DNA of 64,000 nucleotides from Agelas oroides (Eukaryota; Porifera; Demospongiae; Agelasida; Agelasidae). This document shows, one piece after another, positions 1-13,300 of the stretch; position 1 is the first letter of the stretch; each line of letters opens with the position of its first letter. Where the stretch lies: assembly GCA_949130485.1 (NCBI GenBank), contig OX422189.1, positions 1,497,720 through 1,561,719 on the forward strand, read 5' to 3'. Position numbers and translations under genes: made by a program. The notes below the pieces were generated by a model. The model made no database searches. It had not been told where the DNA came from and saw only the letters and a list, made by a program, of their open reading frames with translations.

Positions 1-331
1 CAGTAGTATATACATGCATTCCTAGGTTCAAAGTGCATACTATAGGTTATCAATATGGAGATCAGATTTGGTAAGAGTATTACTTGTATTGTGTTTCAGA
101 GACATTCTGTTTCTGGAGTGCCTGTAATATCTTAATGAGAATTGAAAGACAAAGAACCAGACAATCCACCACAACACAGATAAAATTACTACTTACAAGA
201 ATTCTAATACTTTGCATAATGTAGACCTCACAAACAATAATTGTATTTCGCAGACATGCCAAAACCATGAGAAATCATTATTGTAGAACCAAGTACATAT
301 TATGTGAATTGTCCAGTTCCTTGTGGATGTC
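1..331. other. No gene recognised
   Basis: I see no convincing exon here. Upstream exons of the + strand GPALPP1-like gene could lie in 1-1157 but none could be placed. The stretch from 451 to 1157 likewise shows no supported coding feature. Confidence 0.4.
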
Positions 332-441
332 TAGCCTCATCCCCAGGCCACTCCCAGATTTTATCTTGCAGCTGTGGAGAAAAACGGATTTTTCTCCACA
401 GCTGCGAGATAAAATCCAGGAGTGGCCTGGGGATGAGGCTA
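332..441. mobile_element. 110-bp hairpin MITE, TAGCCTCAT family, 9-bp TSD
   Basis: The element starts TAGCCTCATCCCCAGGCC and ends with the reverse complement. Its arms of about 50 bp pair almost perfectly, leaving a small loop. The 9-bp word GTGGATGTC occurs directly before it (323-331) and directly after it (442-450), so it is a true insertion rather than a chance palindrome. A 9-bp duplication is typical of Mutator-like (MULE) transposons. Other copies of the family in this window lie at 14974-15072 and 27005-27045. Confidence 0.88.
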
Positions 442-1157
442 GTGGATGTCCAGGTGTGCCATCTGACTATAAAAGATTTGAGTCCTGTGCAATCTTGGCT
501 TTTGGGTTATTCCAGTATGGTCCTGAATCCTTTAATTCAACTGATAGTGATGCTGCTTATGATAATTTGTATCTCTGATCAAGAATGTCATTTTGGATCC
601 TTTAGGAGGAGCATCGATCAGAATCACTGATGGAAATGCACAGAAAGAGGAGAGCAGTAAGTCAACCTACACAACAGCTCTGTTGACAGCACATTGGATC
701 AATTGGCCATGCATGCATGACGATCTCCATATACACCTGGGTAGTAGTACTAGTCTACAGCATGTAGAACCAATATCTATGTGACAATTGTACAACAGCA
801 CCAGAAACCTGGAATACCAGTACTGAACTACATGGCATACCCAAACAGCACTCTTAGTCTCTTTGGCTGGCTTATTCCTGACTGAAACTGGAGAGATATA
901 TTAGTGTTTTAAGTGATAGCCAATCACAAATGCTGCAAGGGTGACATTTGTTGGTTGTAGTAGTGTAAGCAATGGTTATGCACAGATAATGATGACAAAC
1001 ACTGCAGGGTGAGAAGGCCTGGGTACAAGGCTACATTGGGCTTGTAAATTACAAAGGTAGTCTTGTTCTGAGACCATTCTGAGCACTGATTAGATACAAA
1101 TTTGACCAAGTCTCCAAAACTATCACTGATAGGATGATCGAGGCTAGCTTGGGTATA

Positions 1158-1608
1158 CAGTGGAACCGACACCATTGGGAACCACCTTATAGCGAGGTGT
1201 CCCTAACTTAGGGGCTTCCGGTATATTTCCAGTGGGCGTGGTACTGTGTAATCGGGCTGTTGAGCACAACGTGGCTGCATGCGTTTTCAGAGCTTTCCTT
1301 TGCTCTGTGCTGGCAGGGAAGGCTAAGCAGACTACGAGTAACAGCACTAATCTAATGTCAAGTTGTTAACTACAGCAGCAATGGTGGACAATCTTGCTGA
1401 AAAGGTCAACGAGTGGCCGCTAAATCGGGGTCATTGAGTATTGTTTGCGTACAATTGGGACCACGAAAACTGTCCATTATACGGAGTAGCGGGGTGTCTG
1501 CTATTTAGGGGTTACTTAAGTATTGAAGTGAATGGAAGGACAGTCGGGACTTTCAAAATATCATGGGTGTCCGTTGTTGAAGGGTGTCTGTTAAGTGGGG
1601 TTCCACTG
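1158..1608. mobile_element. pogo/Tigger-like MITE (451 bp)
   Basis: Inverted termini CAGTGGAACC and GGTTCCACTG are flanked on both sides by the dinucleotide TA, the target duplication of Tc1/mariner/pogo transposases. The subterminal sequence with repeated GTGTCC and TTAAG motifs resembles pogo/Tigger ends. There is no coding capacity, so this is a non-autonomous copy. It lies 52 bp before the GPALPP1-like terminal exon and so within that gene's last intron if the exon model is right. Confidence 0.75.
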
Positions 1609-1659
1609 TAATGTGATGGTCAGATGCATGTCAATGTATATTCTTCCTCATCACTACAG

Positions 1660-1824
1660 GAGGAGAGAAATGCTGGTGAAACAGAAAGGAGGCCCTTCAA
1701 CAGAGAGACTGATTTAGACTTGCCTAAGAACCTAGTAACCCCAGCCAAGCGACAAGCCTTGATGAAAGACTCCAAAAAATCACTTGCTAGTAAATTTACT
1801 CATGGAAAGCAGTCATTTCTGTAA
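1660..1824 (+). CDS. GPALPP1: GPALPP1-like protein, terminal exon only
   Basis: An acceptor (ACTACAG) at 1653-1659 opens a 54-codon exon ending in TAA at 1822-1824. It reads RRPFNRETDLDL, then TPAKRQALMKDSKKSL, then SKFTHGKQSFL. This matches the conserved C-terminus of GPALPP motif-containing protein 1 (DUF3752 family), where an RR-F-R-DL motif is followed by a lysine-rich helix and a final RFSHGK..FL. Upstream exons were not recognised and probably lie beyond the left edge. The gene converges on VPS13B: the two stop codons are 59 bp apart, so the 3' UTRs must overlap or be very short. The assignment rests on the short conserved tail alone. Confidence 0.6.
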   Translation, partial: EERNAGETERRPFNRETDLDLPKNLVTPAKRQALMKDSKKSLASKFTHGKQSFL

Positions 1825-1883
1825 GACAGTCATGTGAAATCTTCATGTATGAAAAAAAATGTGATAATAATGAAAAGTAAAAC

Positions 1884-4800
1884 CTATGTGCATGAGTAGA
1901 ATGAATCCTTCTGAAGAAGGGAATCATGACACTGTGTAGTGGGTAATGCATGAATGCAGAAAGTAGACTTGGGCTCCACAAGGCATTGCCTCACAGCATG
2001 ATACACGCACAAAAGTTGGGCTGCTTTGTGCGTTTTCACCAGCAAAACCACACTAGGGTCTTCAGCTGGCTCTTCAGATAGGCTTTCAAGAGTTTCAAAT
2101 TGTGGAGATATTACTAGTTCGTGGCTGGAGGACTGAGAGAGCTGGAGATAATGCTCTATAGGTTGAAATTTGGGAGATTCTCTCTGAGGATGGCTTTGTG
2201 AAGGTTGAAGGAGGTGAAGCTCAACTTCATCCACTTGTGGGCTTCCCTTCTCCACAAGGTTGTACTCTTCAATGCTGAAATTTTGTTGCAGACTGTCTGA
2301 CTCACAATCTAGGAGGTGGATTCTTGTGTGCGTGAGGAGAAGAATAGCTGAGTTCTTTGCACCATTAGAACTGACTTGAATGACTGGTACAGCAGCCAAT
2401 AAGCATTCAGTAGCTTCAAGTTTCCTGCAGAAATAAGTAAACACGTCATATATAGAAAAATTTAGCCATCAAAATACAATAGGGGCAGTCACTTATATGT
2501 CACCTGTTGAAGTGTTTGCGACCAAAATCAAGACTATTGATTGGCAGAAATGTTACTTGATTACTTAATCATTCCCTTCCAAAGCTTTGATTTACAGTGG
2601 TTCAAAGATCAGCTTGGCAGCCACACATTCTTAGTATTGTTAATTTTTGCGGCTTAGAGGTCACCTTGATCTCTTGATCCGCTCTTATTGATCACTCGAT
2701 TCCATTTTGATCCCAGTTGCAAACACTGCAACAAGGGGACACATAAGTGACTACCCCTTATCTGTGTAACTCGAGTGTATAATGTTGTTCCACTTACCCT
2801 GCGCACCTGGTAGTAGTGGTTGGAAGATTTGACCTGTGAATTGGCCCAATGTAACACTCAAGCTCTATAGCTTTGTGTATCAGCTTCTGGGTAAGTCCAG
2901 TTCCATGCAGTAACCCCTGTCCTGTTTGTGACACAAGCTCCATGGCACCACCAACAGGTTTGGCTACGGCTCCAATCAGACCTTTTCCCATGCCAGCTAG
3001 GAGGCTTTTCGTTGCTCCAAAAGCAGTTGGAGATGCTTCCATTTGGTGCACACTTTGCATGGGCTGTTCCACAATCCCTGCAACAGCACTCATAAGGCTC
3101 AGACTGAAGCTGGAGATTCCAGTGACTAATCCAGATGTGAAGTGAGTGGCTGGTCTCTCTCGTCGCTGTCGCTCTTGGAAGGACACATGGTGAGGATCCA
3201 TGGACAGTCTTTCCATGTTGCGAGATATGCTTGAGGCAAGGTTGGTCACAGACCCCAAGGCTCCGGAGGAAAACTGGCGAAAAAATGATGCAGCACCTTG
3301 ACCTATACCAACAATAAACAGGCTAGGACTTCTGGTGAGGCCTTCATATGGTAACTTGACCAAATCTCGTAGACCCCTTCCCACACTCTGAATAAAAGTT
3401 CCGGGGCTTCCGATCAATTCCAGAGAACCCAACAGCCACCCAATTTGCATGATAATCATGGAAACATAATGGGCTGAAATTGTCTGGGACACTTCTGAGA
3501 AGTTAGAGTAGACATTTCTCAGCTCGTAACGAGAGAATTGAAATGAACTGTCATTGCATGACAGCAAAACTTTCAAAGATATCTTGGCGTTTAGGTAGAA
3601 AGAAGTAGGCTCAATCACAAGGCTTGAAATAATGAGTGGTGATGCATCTCTTTCTGCTTCTTGTAGCACTGACGGTGGCACAACTAGTAGCTTGGTCGTA
3701 CTACGTGTAAAAGATTCAGTCTCTAACACCCCGGGTAGGCCATATGACTGTAAGAGGCTTTTGCATTTGAGAAGGAGGCTGTCTTCAAGTTGCAGCGTGA
3801 CAGGTTGAAAGGACACGTGGAATGTATCAATAAGATTTGCTATGTGAGGGTTGTAATGAACTGTGAACCTCACAAGTGGTAGGGGCTCAGATTTGATTAG
3901 CTCTGCCGCTACAACATGTTCTGCTCTTGGTATCACGGTAACTGAAAACTCTCCTAAGCTGCTCTCTGACATGTTATCAACTTGTAGTAATCGAATTGCA
4001 AGATTAATTAATGTCCCATCCTCAGCTGAACTTGAGTAATGAAGCTCTGCATCATTGCCGAGGATTCTCAGTACTTCATTGGTCATGAGAGGATCCGATG
4101 CCTCATCGTCCAAACAGAGAACAAATTCTGTGATTGTTCCATCAAACGTTAGAGGTTTTCTTTCACCTAGTAGTGTTGTTGCTCCCTTCCCCACCGGTTG
4201 GAATGAAGAAACCATCCCAGTTGGCAACAAGGATATGGACATAGTGTTTCCCTGCCTGTGAGTCGAGACCAAAATGCTTCCCATTCCTGGAATATCAATG
4301 ACTTCATCTTTGTCAGAAGTGAGAGGGAAGGGGCTACTCCATGTGTACAAATTCCCTTCATTTTCATCCTCTCCATGAGTGCGACAAACTCTGAAGCTCA
4401 AGGAAACCTGCTTTGATGTCTTTTGCAACTGTTTTTCAAAATCACTAGCAATGTCTTCGTCATAAACTGCAGGATACAGTTTCGCAAGTGTAGGCACTTC
4501 ATACGTGACCTGGTGGCCAGGAGGGATGGACTGGGGAAAAGCATCAACTCCATTTGTCTCAGATGCAACAACTTCCACCATGGCACCACAGAGATTCTGG
4601 ATTTGTAGTCGTGGTGAAGGATCATGTACAATGACAATGTAGGTAACACTTTCATGTTCGTGTGTAGTAATGACACATGGCAAAAATGGTTCCTGAGAAT
4701 TGGATGTTGGAAGAGCAAAAGAGTAACGGACATAGTTTGGAGAAATAAAAATTGACCACTCTGTTTCCTCCGCCTCTTTCCCAGATTCTCTTAGGGACAA

Positions 4801-7800
4801 AGCGTGAGTGGTTCCACCAGTAGGCACACCCTCACCATGCCAGAAAACAACCTCCTTAGATTCGCCAGGTGCAATCTGTTGCAAGCAAGTAGCAGTGACG
4901 TATGACAGCTCTGATTGTAGTTGATTCACCATCACACAGGGCCAGAGACTAAGCTGATGTGAGGTATTATTATATACAATGTAGTTTGGTTTCACAGTTG
5001 CAACCAGCATGTCATCATACCAGTTGAAGGTAATCAGCAGTTCTCCAATTACCTGTGAACAAGAAATTTGGTTGCATGGTTGCTCGGTAACTACTAATTA
5101 ACTAAGCAGTCACATTCAACAACAAAGAAAAAAAGTGCTCACTATACCTGATTGGTTGAACTTTTATTGTTACACAGCACAACTTTCAGAGGAGTGGGAT
5201 GGTCTTTGTCTTTACCATCTTTAGACTTCTCTCCTTTCCTTGTTGGTAGCATGACAGGTTCAGAAAGCAGCTGTTGGTCTTTCCAGGGAAGACACAGAGT
5301 GAACTACAAGAAGAAAAATGATACTATATAATTATCACCATAGTACGAAGCTATACCGGAAAATATCACGAGTTTGTTGCCGTCTGTATTGTTACGAGTG
5401 TGCAGCATGAGTAACAATGCCAACGGCAACAAACGAGTGATATTTTTTCCGGTGTAGCTTGGTACTATGGTGATAATGATTTTATCGTACGAACCTTCGA
5501 TTTCATTGCACGTTCAGACGCAGCGCACGTGACTTGTAGTACCTGATACGGATTCTTGCGTGACTTGCAGTACTGATACGGATTCTCGCGTGACTTGTAG
5601 TAAAAAATACGGCTTTTTATAAACTGCGTGCAGCTGCAAGGCTTCCCCATTGACTCCCATACATTAGCGTGAGTTAGACGTACGATACACAGCTAGTATT
5701 GATAGGTTTCATGGATGCATCTGCAGAGGATACACCAATGGGAGGATAATTTAATGTAACGACTCCTTGTAACGAGCACGTTGTAACGATGTGCTAGACA
5801 CAATAATGTTGAGGCCACCTACCTTCCTTTGTACCAAAATAGCAACGTCCATGGGGTCCAAGTCTGCAATCCTCTCCCTGCTTTCTTCTTCATCTTCCTC
5901 ATTCATAGCTTCCACCAAGCGGACAGTAAGGGGACACCTGTTGACTACCAATGTCTCTGGTTTAAGGTGGACAGTGACTGTGTTCAGGGTGCTTCTCAAG
6001 ATGGTAGCATTCATGGAACAGTAGTATCCCCCCTCCAAAGGAAGGGTGAGTTTGCATGCTGCAGTAGCAACAATATCTGTATCTGGAGGTGAGTCCCTGT
6101 AAACAATGTGAGAGATTGGGTGTAAAGCAATAGTGTGATGATATAACAGACCAGCTTACTGTGTCTCCCCTGAAGGTGTGTCATAAGGCCACTCCTTATC
6201 TGTTGACTTGTGGGGAGAGAATGGCAGCTGAAGCAGAAGGTATGTTGACAGGGCAACAGCTGGCTCAGAAATTGCTGTTGATTCACTAAAGAATCAAAGA
6301 AGAGATTTGATGTCATGCTGCATGTCTTTTGTGTGTTAAGTGACTCAGTATAACATCTTAGACACGGTCAGGTGTATGGCTCATTGATTGTTGATGTGCA
6401 CATTTGTGAACATGAACTAGAGAAAGGATTCCGGAACAGTGCTTCACTATTACATTGACCAGTCACTCAGTACAGGCACAAATTCTTCATTTCACTAATG
6501 CACTAGTGAAATGAAGAATTTGTGCCTGTACTTGACTGGTCAATGTAATAACGAAGCACTGTTCCGGAATCTTTTCCACGACCTGTACGCATGTTCATCA
6601 CAGTCTTTGGACCGAAGCTGTTGAGGGTTTTGGACTTACAAAATACCAGTAATGAACCAGAGAAAGTTGCATTCAATTAGTAGTCACTGAGCAACCAACC
6701 TTATTCTGAACTTCAAGTGGTACCAAGTGTCTGCACTGAGGTTGGTCAGAGGTAGGTTCATTCCTCTAGAAGGAACCACACAAGAAGGAAGAGAGCTACT
6801 GTGTCCACCAGCATTTGTTGCAACAATGTTTAAGATGAGGTCAAATGGAAAATGGTTGCACACAGCAAATAGTGGAGCAAAGGTGATCTGAAAAACAGAA
6901 AGTAGCCGAATTGCTTATTGCAATCTGTGCAGTGGGTGATTCTGTATAACATCTAGGTCTGCCTATTAACAGTAAGATTGATTGCTCATACACACTTTCA
7001 ACATAAATACATGTGCCTTGCTAATAACAACAGCTGAAAATGAGAGCCTAGAATTCAAAACAAGTGTTACCTTGTTTCCCCAAGGTCGTCCATCTGTTGA
7101 GTCCATAGGTTTGATGTTGTACCAGCAATGAATTGTTTCACTAGAATTTGTTGAAACCTAAAGATATTGTCAATCAGTGAACACACGACGACAAAGCAGG
7201 AAAAAAAAAAGCATAGTGAGTAATCGTAAGACTCAACCACACCTCTGCCAGCAGTTGAGGTTTGTTCCAGTCATGTGCAGTAGAATTAAGGGGGTAAACT
7301 ATGGACCAGCCATCTTTGACACCAGAAACCCTCACTTGTACACCGGCTAGTTCGTTATCAGCAGCAATGATGGAGGGCACACTGGTTCCTGGGGTAAGAG
7401 ATAGTCGTTGGGGTTGGTTCTTGTGCAACTCCTGCTTCTGTGTCCAAGGTTTGTCAATGTGCTGAGTGAAAACAAGCTGGGCTTCCAGAGCAAATGGTAG
7501 AGATGTGCAGAGCTTCCAACTGCCACACAAAGTAACCTGCATGTGGTGATGATTGCTACTCTCTTAATATAAACACTTGAGTGTAGTCAAAATACAGCTT
7601 CAGATACAGAGAATGACTGAAGCTAGTATTCAAATGCATGGTTCCATAATGCTTCACTGGGAATGTGCAAATGTTTCTTTGATGCTACCAATTATACATA
7701 CCGTAGATTGGGAAATTTTCGCCGTTAAAATATTTCCATTGGTGCGCCGGAGCAACGAAAATTAAAATAAAATACGTCTATACGTACTAGAGCGACGAAA

Positions 7801-10222
7801 CATTTTACCGCGAAAATTTCCCGATCTACGGTACATACTTTGTAACTATACACAAGGTGTCTATTTGATAACTTTTTTGGCCTTGTATACAGACTTTCAA
7901 AAAGTTCTGCTGTCATACTTGCCTGTTTCTGCAAACCTCCGAGATCAGTGACATGGACATACAAAGTGGCAGTGTTTATGCCCACAAACAGCTGGATTTC
8001 CTGCACACTAGTTGTGCTGATATCAAATGGCTTAGTCCATCTCCACACTCCATCAGTCACCAAACAGGCATGCAGAGCCTGTACACAGTTAAGGGTAAGC
8101 ATAACAGTGAATGAAGTCAGGTGTCTCTATAAAGCATTTTCACTTCACCTGGGGAGGTGATGTTTTGTGGCTTCTCCAAGAATACCCAATGCACGCATTG
8201 CTTGGCAGCAAGAGGATTTCATCGGTAGATACCTGATACATATGCCATAAACAAAATGGAAACTCAATAGTACTGTATTATCACAAAACGTACCTCTGCA
8301 TTATATACTTGTACTTATTCATAAGTAATTGATGTACTCTTGCACAATGTCTTAATTCCCTTTTTGTCTAAGTGCCTACAAATGCTTGACCATTAGAACA
8401 TTTCTTCAAATAGATGCTGTTATTACGACCACCAAAAAGCACTATGGTTTCCCGAACTATAGTTTGTAATTTCTCGTCATCATCTAGCTGTACATCTGTA
8501 GGAATGGCTGCAAATGACAAATGCTTATACAGTTGCTCTTTTGACTTTAGACCACAGGGCCTACCACATTGACTGGCGATGATGTAAATTGGTGTACCTG
8601 TCCTATGTGGAGGTCTTCAAGGGTATCATTACACAAGATGAACTGATTGAAGATGGTGAAAGAAGAAGTTTCTTTGGATGTTATATTGTCACCCACACTG
8701 CTGCTCCATGCATGTGCAGCCAGGATAGTGGTGTGTACTAGCCCCTGGCTGACTCTCACAACAGCAGGGCTGCACTTTACAGCGACAGTAAGTTCCAACA
8801 AACTGTTTGTGTCAGATCTAGCACTCCAGTGGGCAGCCTGCATCATGGAACACACATGTAACCATACCTCCTAAGCAGTCTATACCTCTATGCAAGCTTA
8901 CTTCCTTTGTCTTCTGAGCCTCAATACTTGTGTTTACATTTGTCGGATGGATGGTAGTTCGCCATGTCAGGTCTCGAAAGTCAACAAAGTGCACTGAAAC
9001 AAGCCCATCCAACTGCACAAAGATTGTTTATGTAATACATAAATTTGCAACCACTGGCTTTGTGAAACCAACACTGCAGTGCTCTCACACAAAATGTACC
9101 TTCAGAGACGTGGAAGAGTTTCTCGTTTGCCTGAGGTGGGCAGAAAAGCTTGAAATATCCATCCTTAGCAGTTCTTGTGGTGCTGCGTCGTATGAATTAT
9201 GGATGATAGGATAGCCTCTGAAGTAGTGACCTGCATTCATGTGTGAAGGTAAACTCAGCTAGAAACAAATCTTTCTAAATGTCAAGCACCTCCTATTCTA
9301 ATAAATAACCGATAAAGCCTGGTACTTCTCCTTCTCTTTATGCTTTCTCATCTAGTCCTTCAGTTGTGCCGGTGGTCTATAGTTGACTGTGTGAGATGAC
9401 TAAGCATCACAGATCCACTAGTAGTAAGAATTTCTAATTTTCCAGTTGCAAACTTGAGCCATCACAAGCAAATATAACCGTTAGGATTAGGGGAGATATA
9501 TAGCTCTGCCATCTCAGGTCTAGGTTACTGCATTTATAACAAACTCCTCACAACAAAAGTTGGTACAGTTCTCAATGAAACTAACCTGATGTGCACTTTG
9601 TATTTGTGTTGTGGAGCAGTGTTGCCTGTATGTCCTGAAAGTGAACATTCACAGTATAGAGAGGGATGAAGCTGGAACTGAAGTAAGAGTCAATCTGTGT
9701 GCTTGCAGCAAGTGAGAGAGGAGAAAGGATTGAGGAGAGGGGGACCTGAGAGCCCGAGTTGTCCGACACACTAGCTCTGTAGATGTGGGGTTTATGAATG
9801 TACATATGAAACAATAATACACATTATAAAGTTGAACATTGCAAAAAAAACAAAAAAAAACAAAAAAAAACAAAAAAAAAACAAAAAAAAAAAAGGTAAG
9901 TGAGAATCTGAGAACTGTGTTTTCTCACTTGCTGATTAAGAGTTCTCCTTCCTCTTCGTCCACCCATTCTACATCATTCACGCACACCCTCCACCTTCTC
10001 GAGGGTATTTGCTGCTCGGGAGGCAATAACACCTCTGTGACAGTAGCCTCTGACACATGGAAGCTTACTAGAGAGACATAGGAGTTTAGCTCATCACTCC
10101 AATACTCCAGGCCACAGACAACCTAGAATCCAGAGACAACAAAAGATATACACATAACTAAATTTACATTTTGTCTCATAAGCCTATTTAGGCTGGTTGC
10201 ATTCTTGCATTTTGATTGGTTG

Positions 10223-10303
<81 letters not shown>

Positions 10304-10312
10304 CTGACTGAC

Positions 10313-10343
<31 letters not shown>

Positions 10344-13300
10344 AATAGTGTATGATGTACCTTTATATCAACTGGAACATCCTCTTCTGTGGTGATACTA
10401 AACGGCACTGGGAGAACTTTAACATTTGTGATTGCTCTTGGTTCTTGGTAGTGCCAGGCCATTGTCGCTACTGTGTCTTGATTACCAAGGTGAAACACAA
10501 TCTCCCCAAGATCAGGAGTACGTGGACGATCTGAAAACAAAAACAGAGAATACCAGTACATGGATGTAGCAAGGGTATGAAGCAAAGAAGGGGAGGGGGG
10601 ATGTAGGAGAATAGTGACTGAACTAACCCATGTTCTCTGTGATGTATTTGAATTCACCAGTTCTTAAATCATCAGTAAACTGAACAACAGTAGTCTCAAC
10701 ATTTGGACCTGTCTTGCTCCTGGTTGGTTCCTCCTCACCACTCTCAACATTCAAGGAAGTAGCTACGTCTGACATCACCTTGATTGTCTTCATGGCTAGT
10801 TGTGCAGTAGTTTGACTCACATTGAATTGCACAAGACCACAAGAAAAGCTCACTTCCACCTGTGGCCTGAAAAGATATCGGAAGACGGTACACATTAGTA
10901 ATTTAAACCTGTTGGTATTGTTCCTATATATAGTTCTCACAAGTCAAGAGTGGAAGAGGGCAGGTGCTGTGAGAATAAGCAGCTGAGCTGCATTGGAAGA
11001 ACAACTGGGGAAGATTGGCCATCTGCAACAACCAATAACTGTAGTCCACTGACATGCAGATCCCCTGTCAGTCGAGTGGAGCCTATATGAAGACCACACA
11101 CTCTGAACTTGTATACATGTTTCAGCCCATAAAAGCTGGAGTAAATCACTGGTATTTAGCATCTATTGTATAAATGCTGATAGTTATGTTATGTTTGCCA
11201 AAGATCTTCGGTACAAAGTAGACACTTACCCTGGCTAATTTCCTGATGGGGATAAGCGACAGTAAGGTTATCCCAAACAAGCAGGAACCCTTCTGTGGTG
11301 GTCATAGCTGGTGCACTGCCCTCCCCCTGGAGGGAGGCGTCTACCTCCAGAAGATGAGCTTTCTCTGGTACTGGTAGCTGCAATTCAACTAGGACCTGAG
11401 TGGTTGTGAATTTCAATTCCAAATTGGAAGTACTTCTTCTGCTTTGACCCATAGTTTGCTGGGATGTGTCTGTGTCGTGTAAATCCCTTGGATCTGATTC
11501 CCTTTCATCTCTAGACTTGTCATTGTCCAGTCTGTTGACCTTTGACATACACTGAAGTACTTTCAGAGCTTCTTGTATCAGAGCAGGTGTGAAGGTTAGC
11601 TTTGTAGGTCTCCCAATATCAAGAGAGAGAGCTGCAACTGCATCTGTGCACGTGTTAGAGAAAGTCAAATTTACAAGTTTTTATAAACTTCTGCATACTC
11701 GTGTTAGACGTATATGATCATCTGCAGTTGTAGTTCGGCATGAAGTTTACAAATGTTTTATAAACTTGCAGTTTATACTTATTTCACACGTACAGGAAAA
11801 TATCACTTGTTTATTGCCTTTAATTGGCATTATTTGCACACACGTTCCAGTAACAGTACAGCCAGCCACAAATCCATAATATAGCTTTGTACGGGTGATA
11901 CTTCTATACATATACCTAGTAGCCTAATTGGGCCTTTCAGCGCAGTATACATATAGTTTCTCTATACAGGCAGGCAGTTCAAACACAATAGGCATCTTAT
12001 GTCTTACTGTAGCTGACAGTTACAGTACTCTATATACCTGGATGTCTGTTCTTGTGCACACTGCTCCAATTGAGATTCAGGAAGGAAGCTGGAAGATCAT
12101 TTTTGCCCTGTGGTTGCCCATTATGTGTCTCTAAGAGTTGATTACTCAGCAGGGTTGGCACTGTCTGGCCATCCAAGAGGTCTGCATATGCTAGGAAGAG
12201 AAACCAAACAGCACATTAATACAACTGTGCAAAGTATGTACTGAAGTCTAGAATGTGGGGAACTTGAAACTGTTTGCAGTATAAAGAAACTTACAGACTG
12301 AAGTTGGAGTGTCAGAATAGCAGACAGCAGCATTAAAACAGGAAATTTCACATTTAATACTGCTCTCATTGGATTGGATGCTGCACAGGGGGTTGTAGAC
12401 GGAAGCTTGAAGCAGAGGGGTGATAATTCCACCTGGTTGGGCAATATATTCGAAACTCAAATCTGATTGATTAATGGTGAAGTCACCACAAGTAGCATCA
12501 CTGTCTGTTAGCATGGAGACAGCTATTACACCACCGGTCAGAAGAAGTTTGAAAGGGGTGCTGCTTTCTGTAGACTGAACTAGAACTTTTGATTTCAATG
12601 GCTCGTCTTCCCTTTGGGTAAGAAGGCTGCTGGTAAAAACGTTGCTGGCAAGGATGTCAGAAACACAGGCAATCTATAATACAAGACAGAATGAACAGCA
12701 AGTAATCTATACATTTGTAGCAGCTTAGATTGGTGAATAGCACAGTAGTTAGATCTACCTGTTCTATTCCAAGGACAACATTTAGATCTGTAGTGAGATT
12801 GGCTTCCACACAGTGTCCACAGGCCAGATTGGCACTCTGAGGAACGTATAAGCAAGTTCTCAATTATAAAATGTAGCTGTTCAACCTCTAGCAGGGTTTC
12901 ATACAGGAGAGGAGCTCTACCAACTTCCCCCCCTCTCGCCCCTCTCCCACTTACCCCCCCTTTCTCCCCCCAAAATCTTGGCAACCTCAGCAAACTTCAA
13001 AGTGGCTTTAAAATCTATCTCAAAGCATGTAGAAATCAGAAATTTTCTTTGGGTGTATGTCCCCAGCCCTCCTAGTAATCTGTGCTGCAAAGAGCATGGC
13101 CCAGCCTGACAGGTCACTGTTTTTTTTCCTTGACTTAAAATCCTGCATAAAACCCTGTCTAGTAAAGGTGGGTTTAAAATCCATTCTAATACAATTGACC
13201 CCATCCAGAAACATTACCTATACACTAAATGAACAATTATAACCAGTATACAAGCATTGCCTACATACCTCACTCTTGTACAAGGGAGTTGTGACGTTTC

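Noticed and set aside
10184-10657. SINQ-repeat reading frame on minus
   Set aside because: It is read through the (TGAT)n microsatellite in a VPS13B intron; only the 10361-10530 part is an exon.
12595-13242. Several open frames around an intron rich in C tracts
   Set aside because: They cross exon-intron borders of VPS13B; only 12759-12836 and 12295-12672 match the family.
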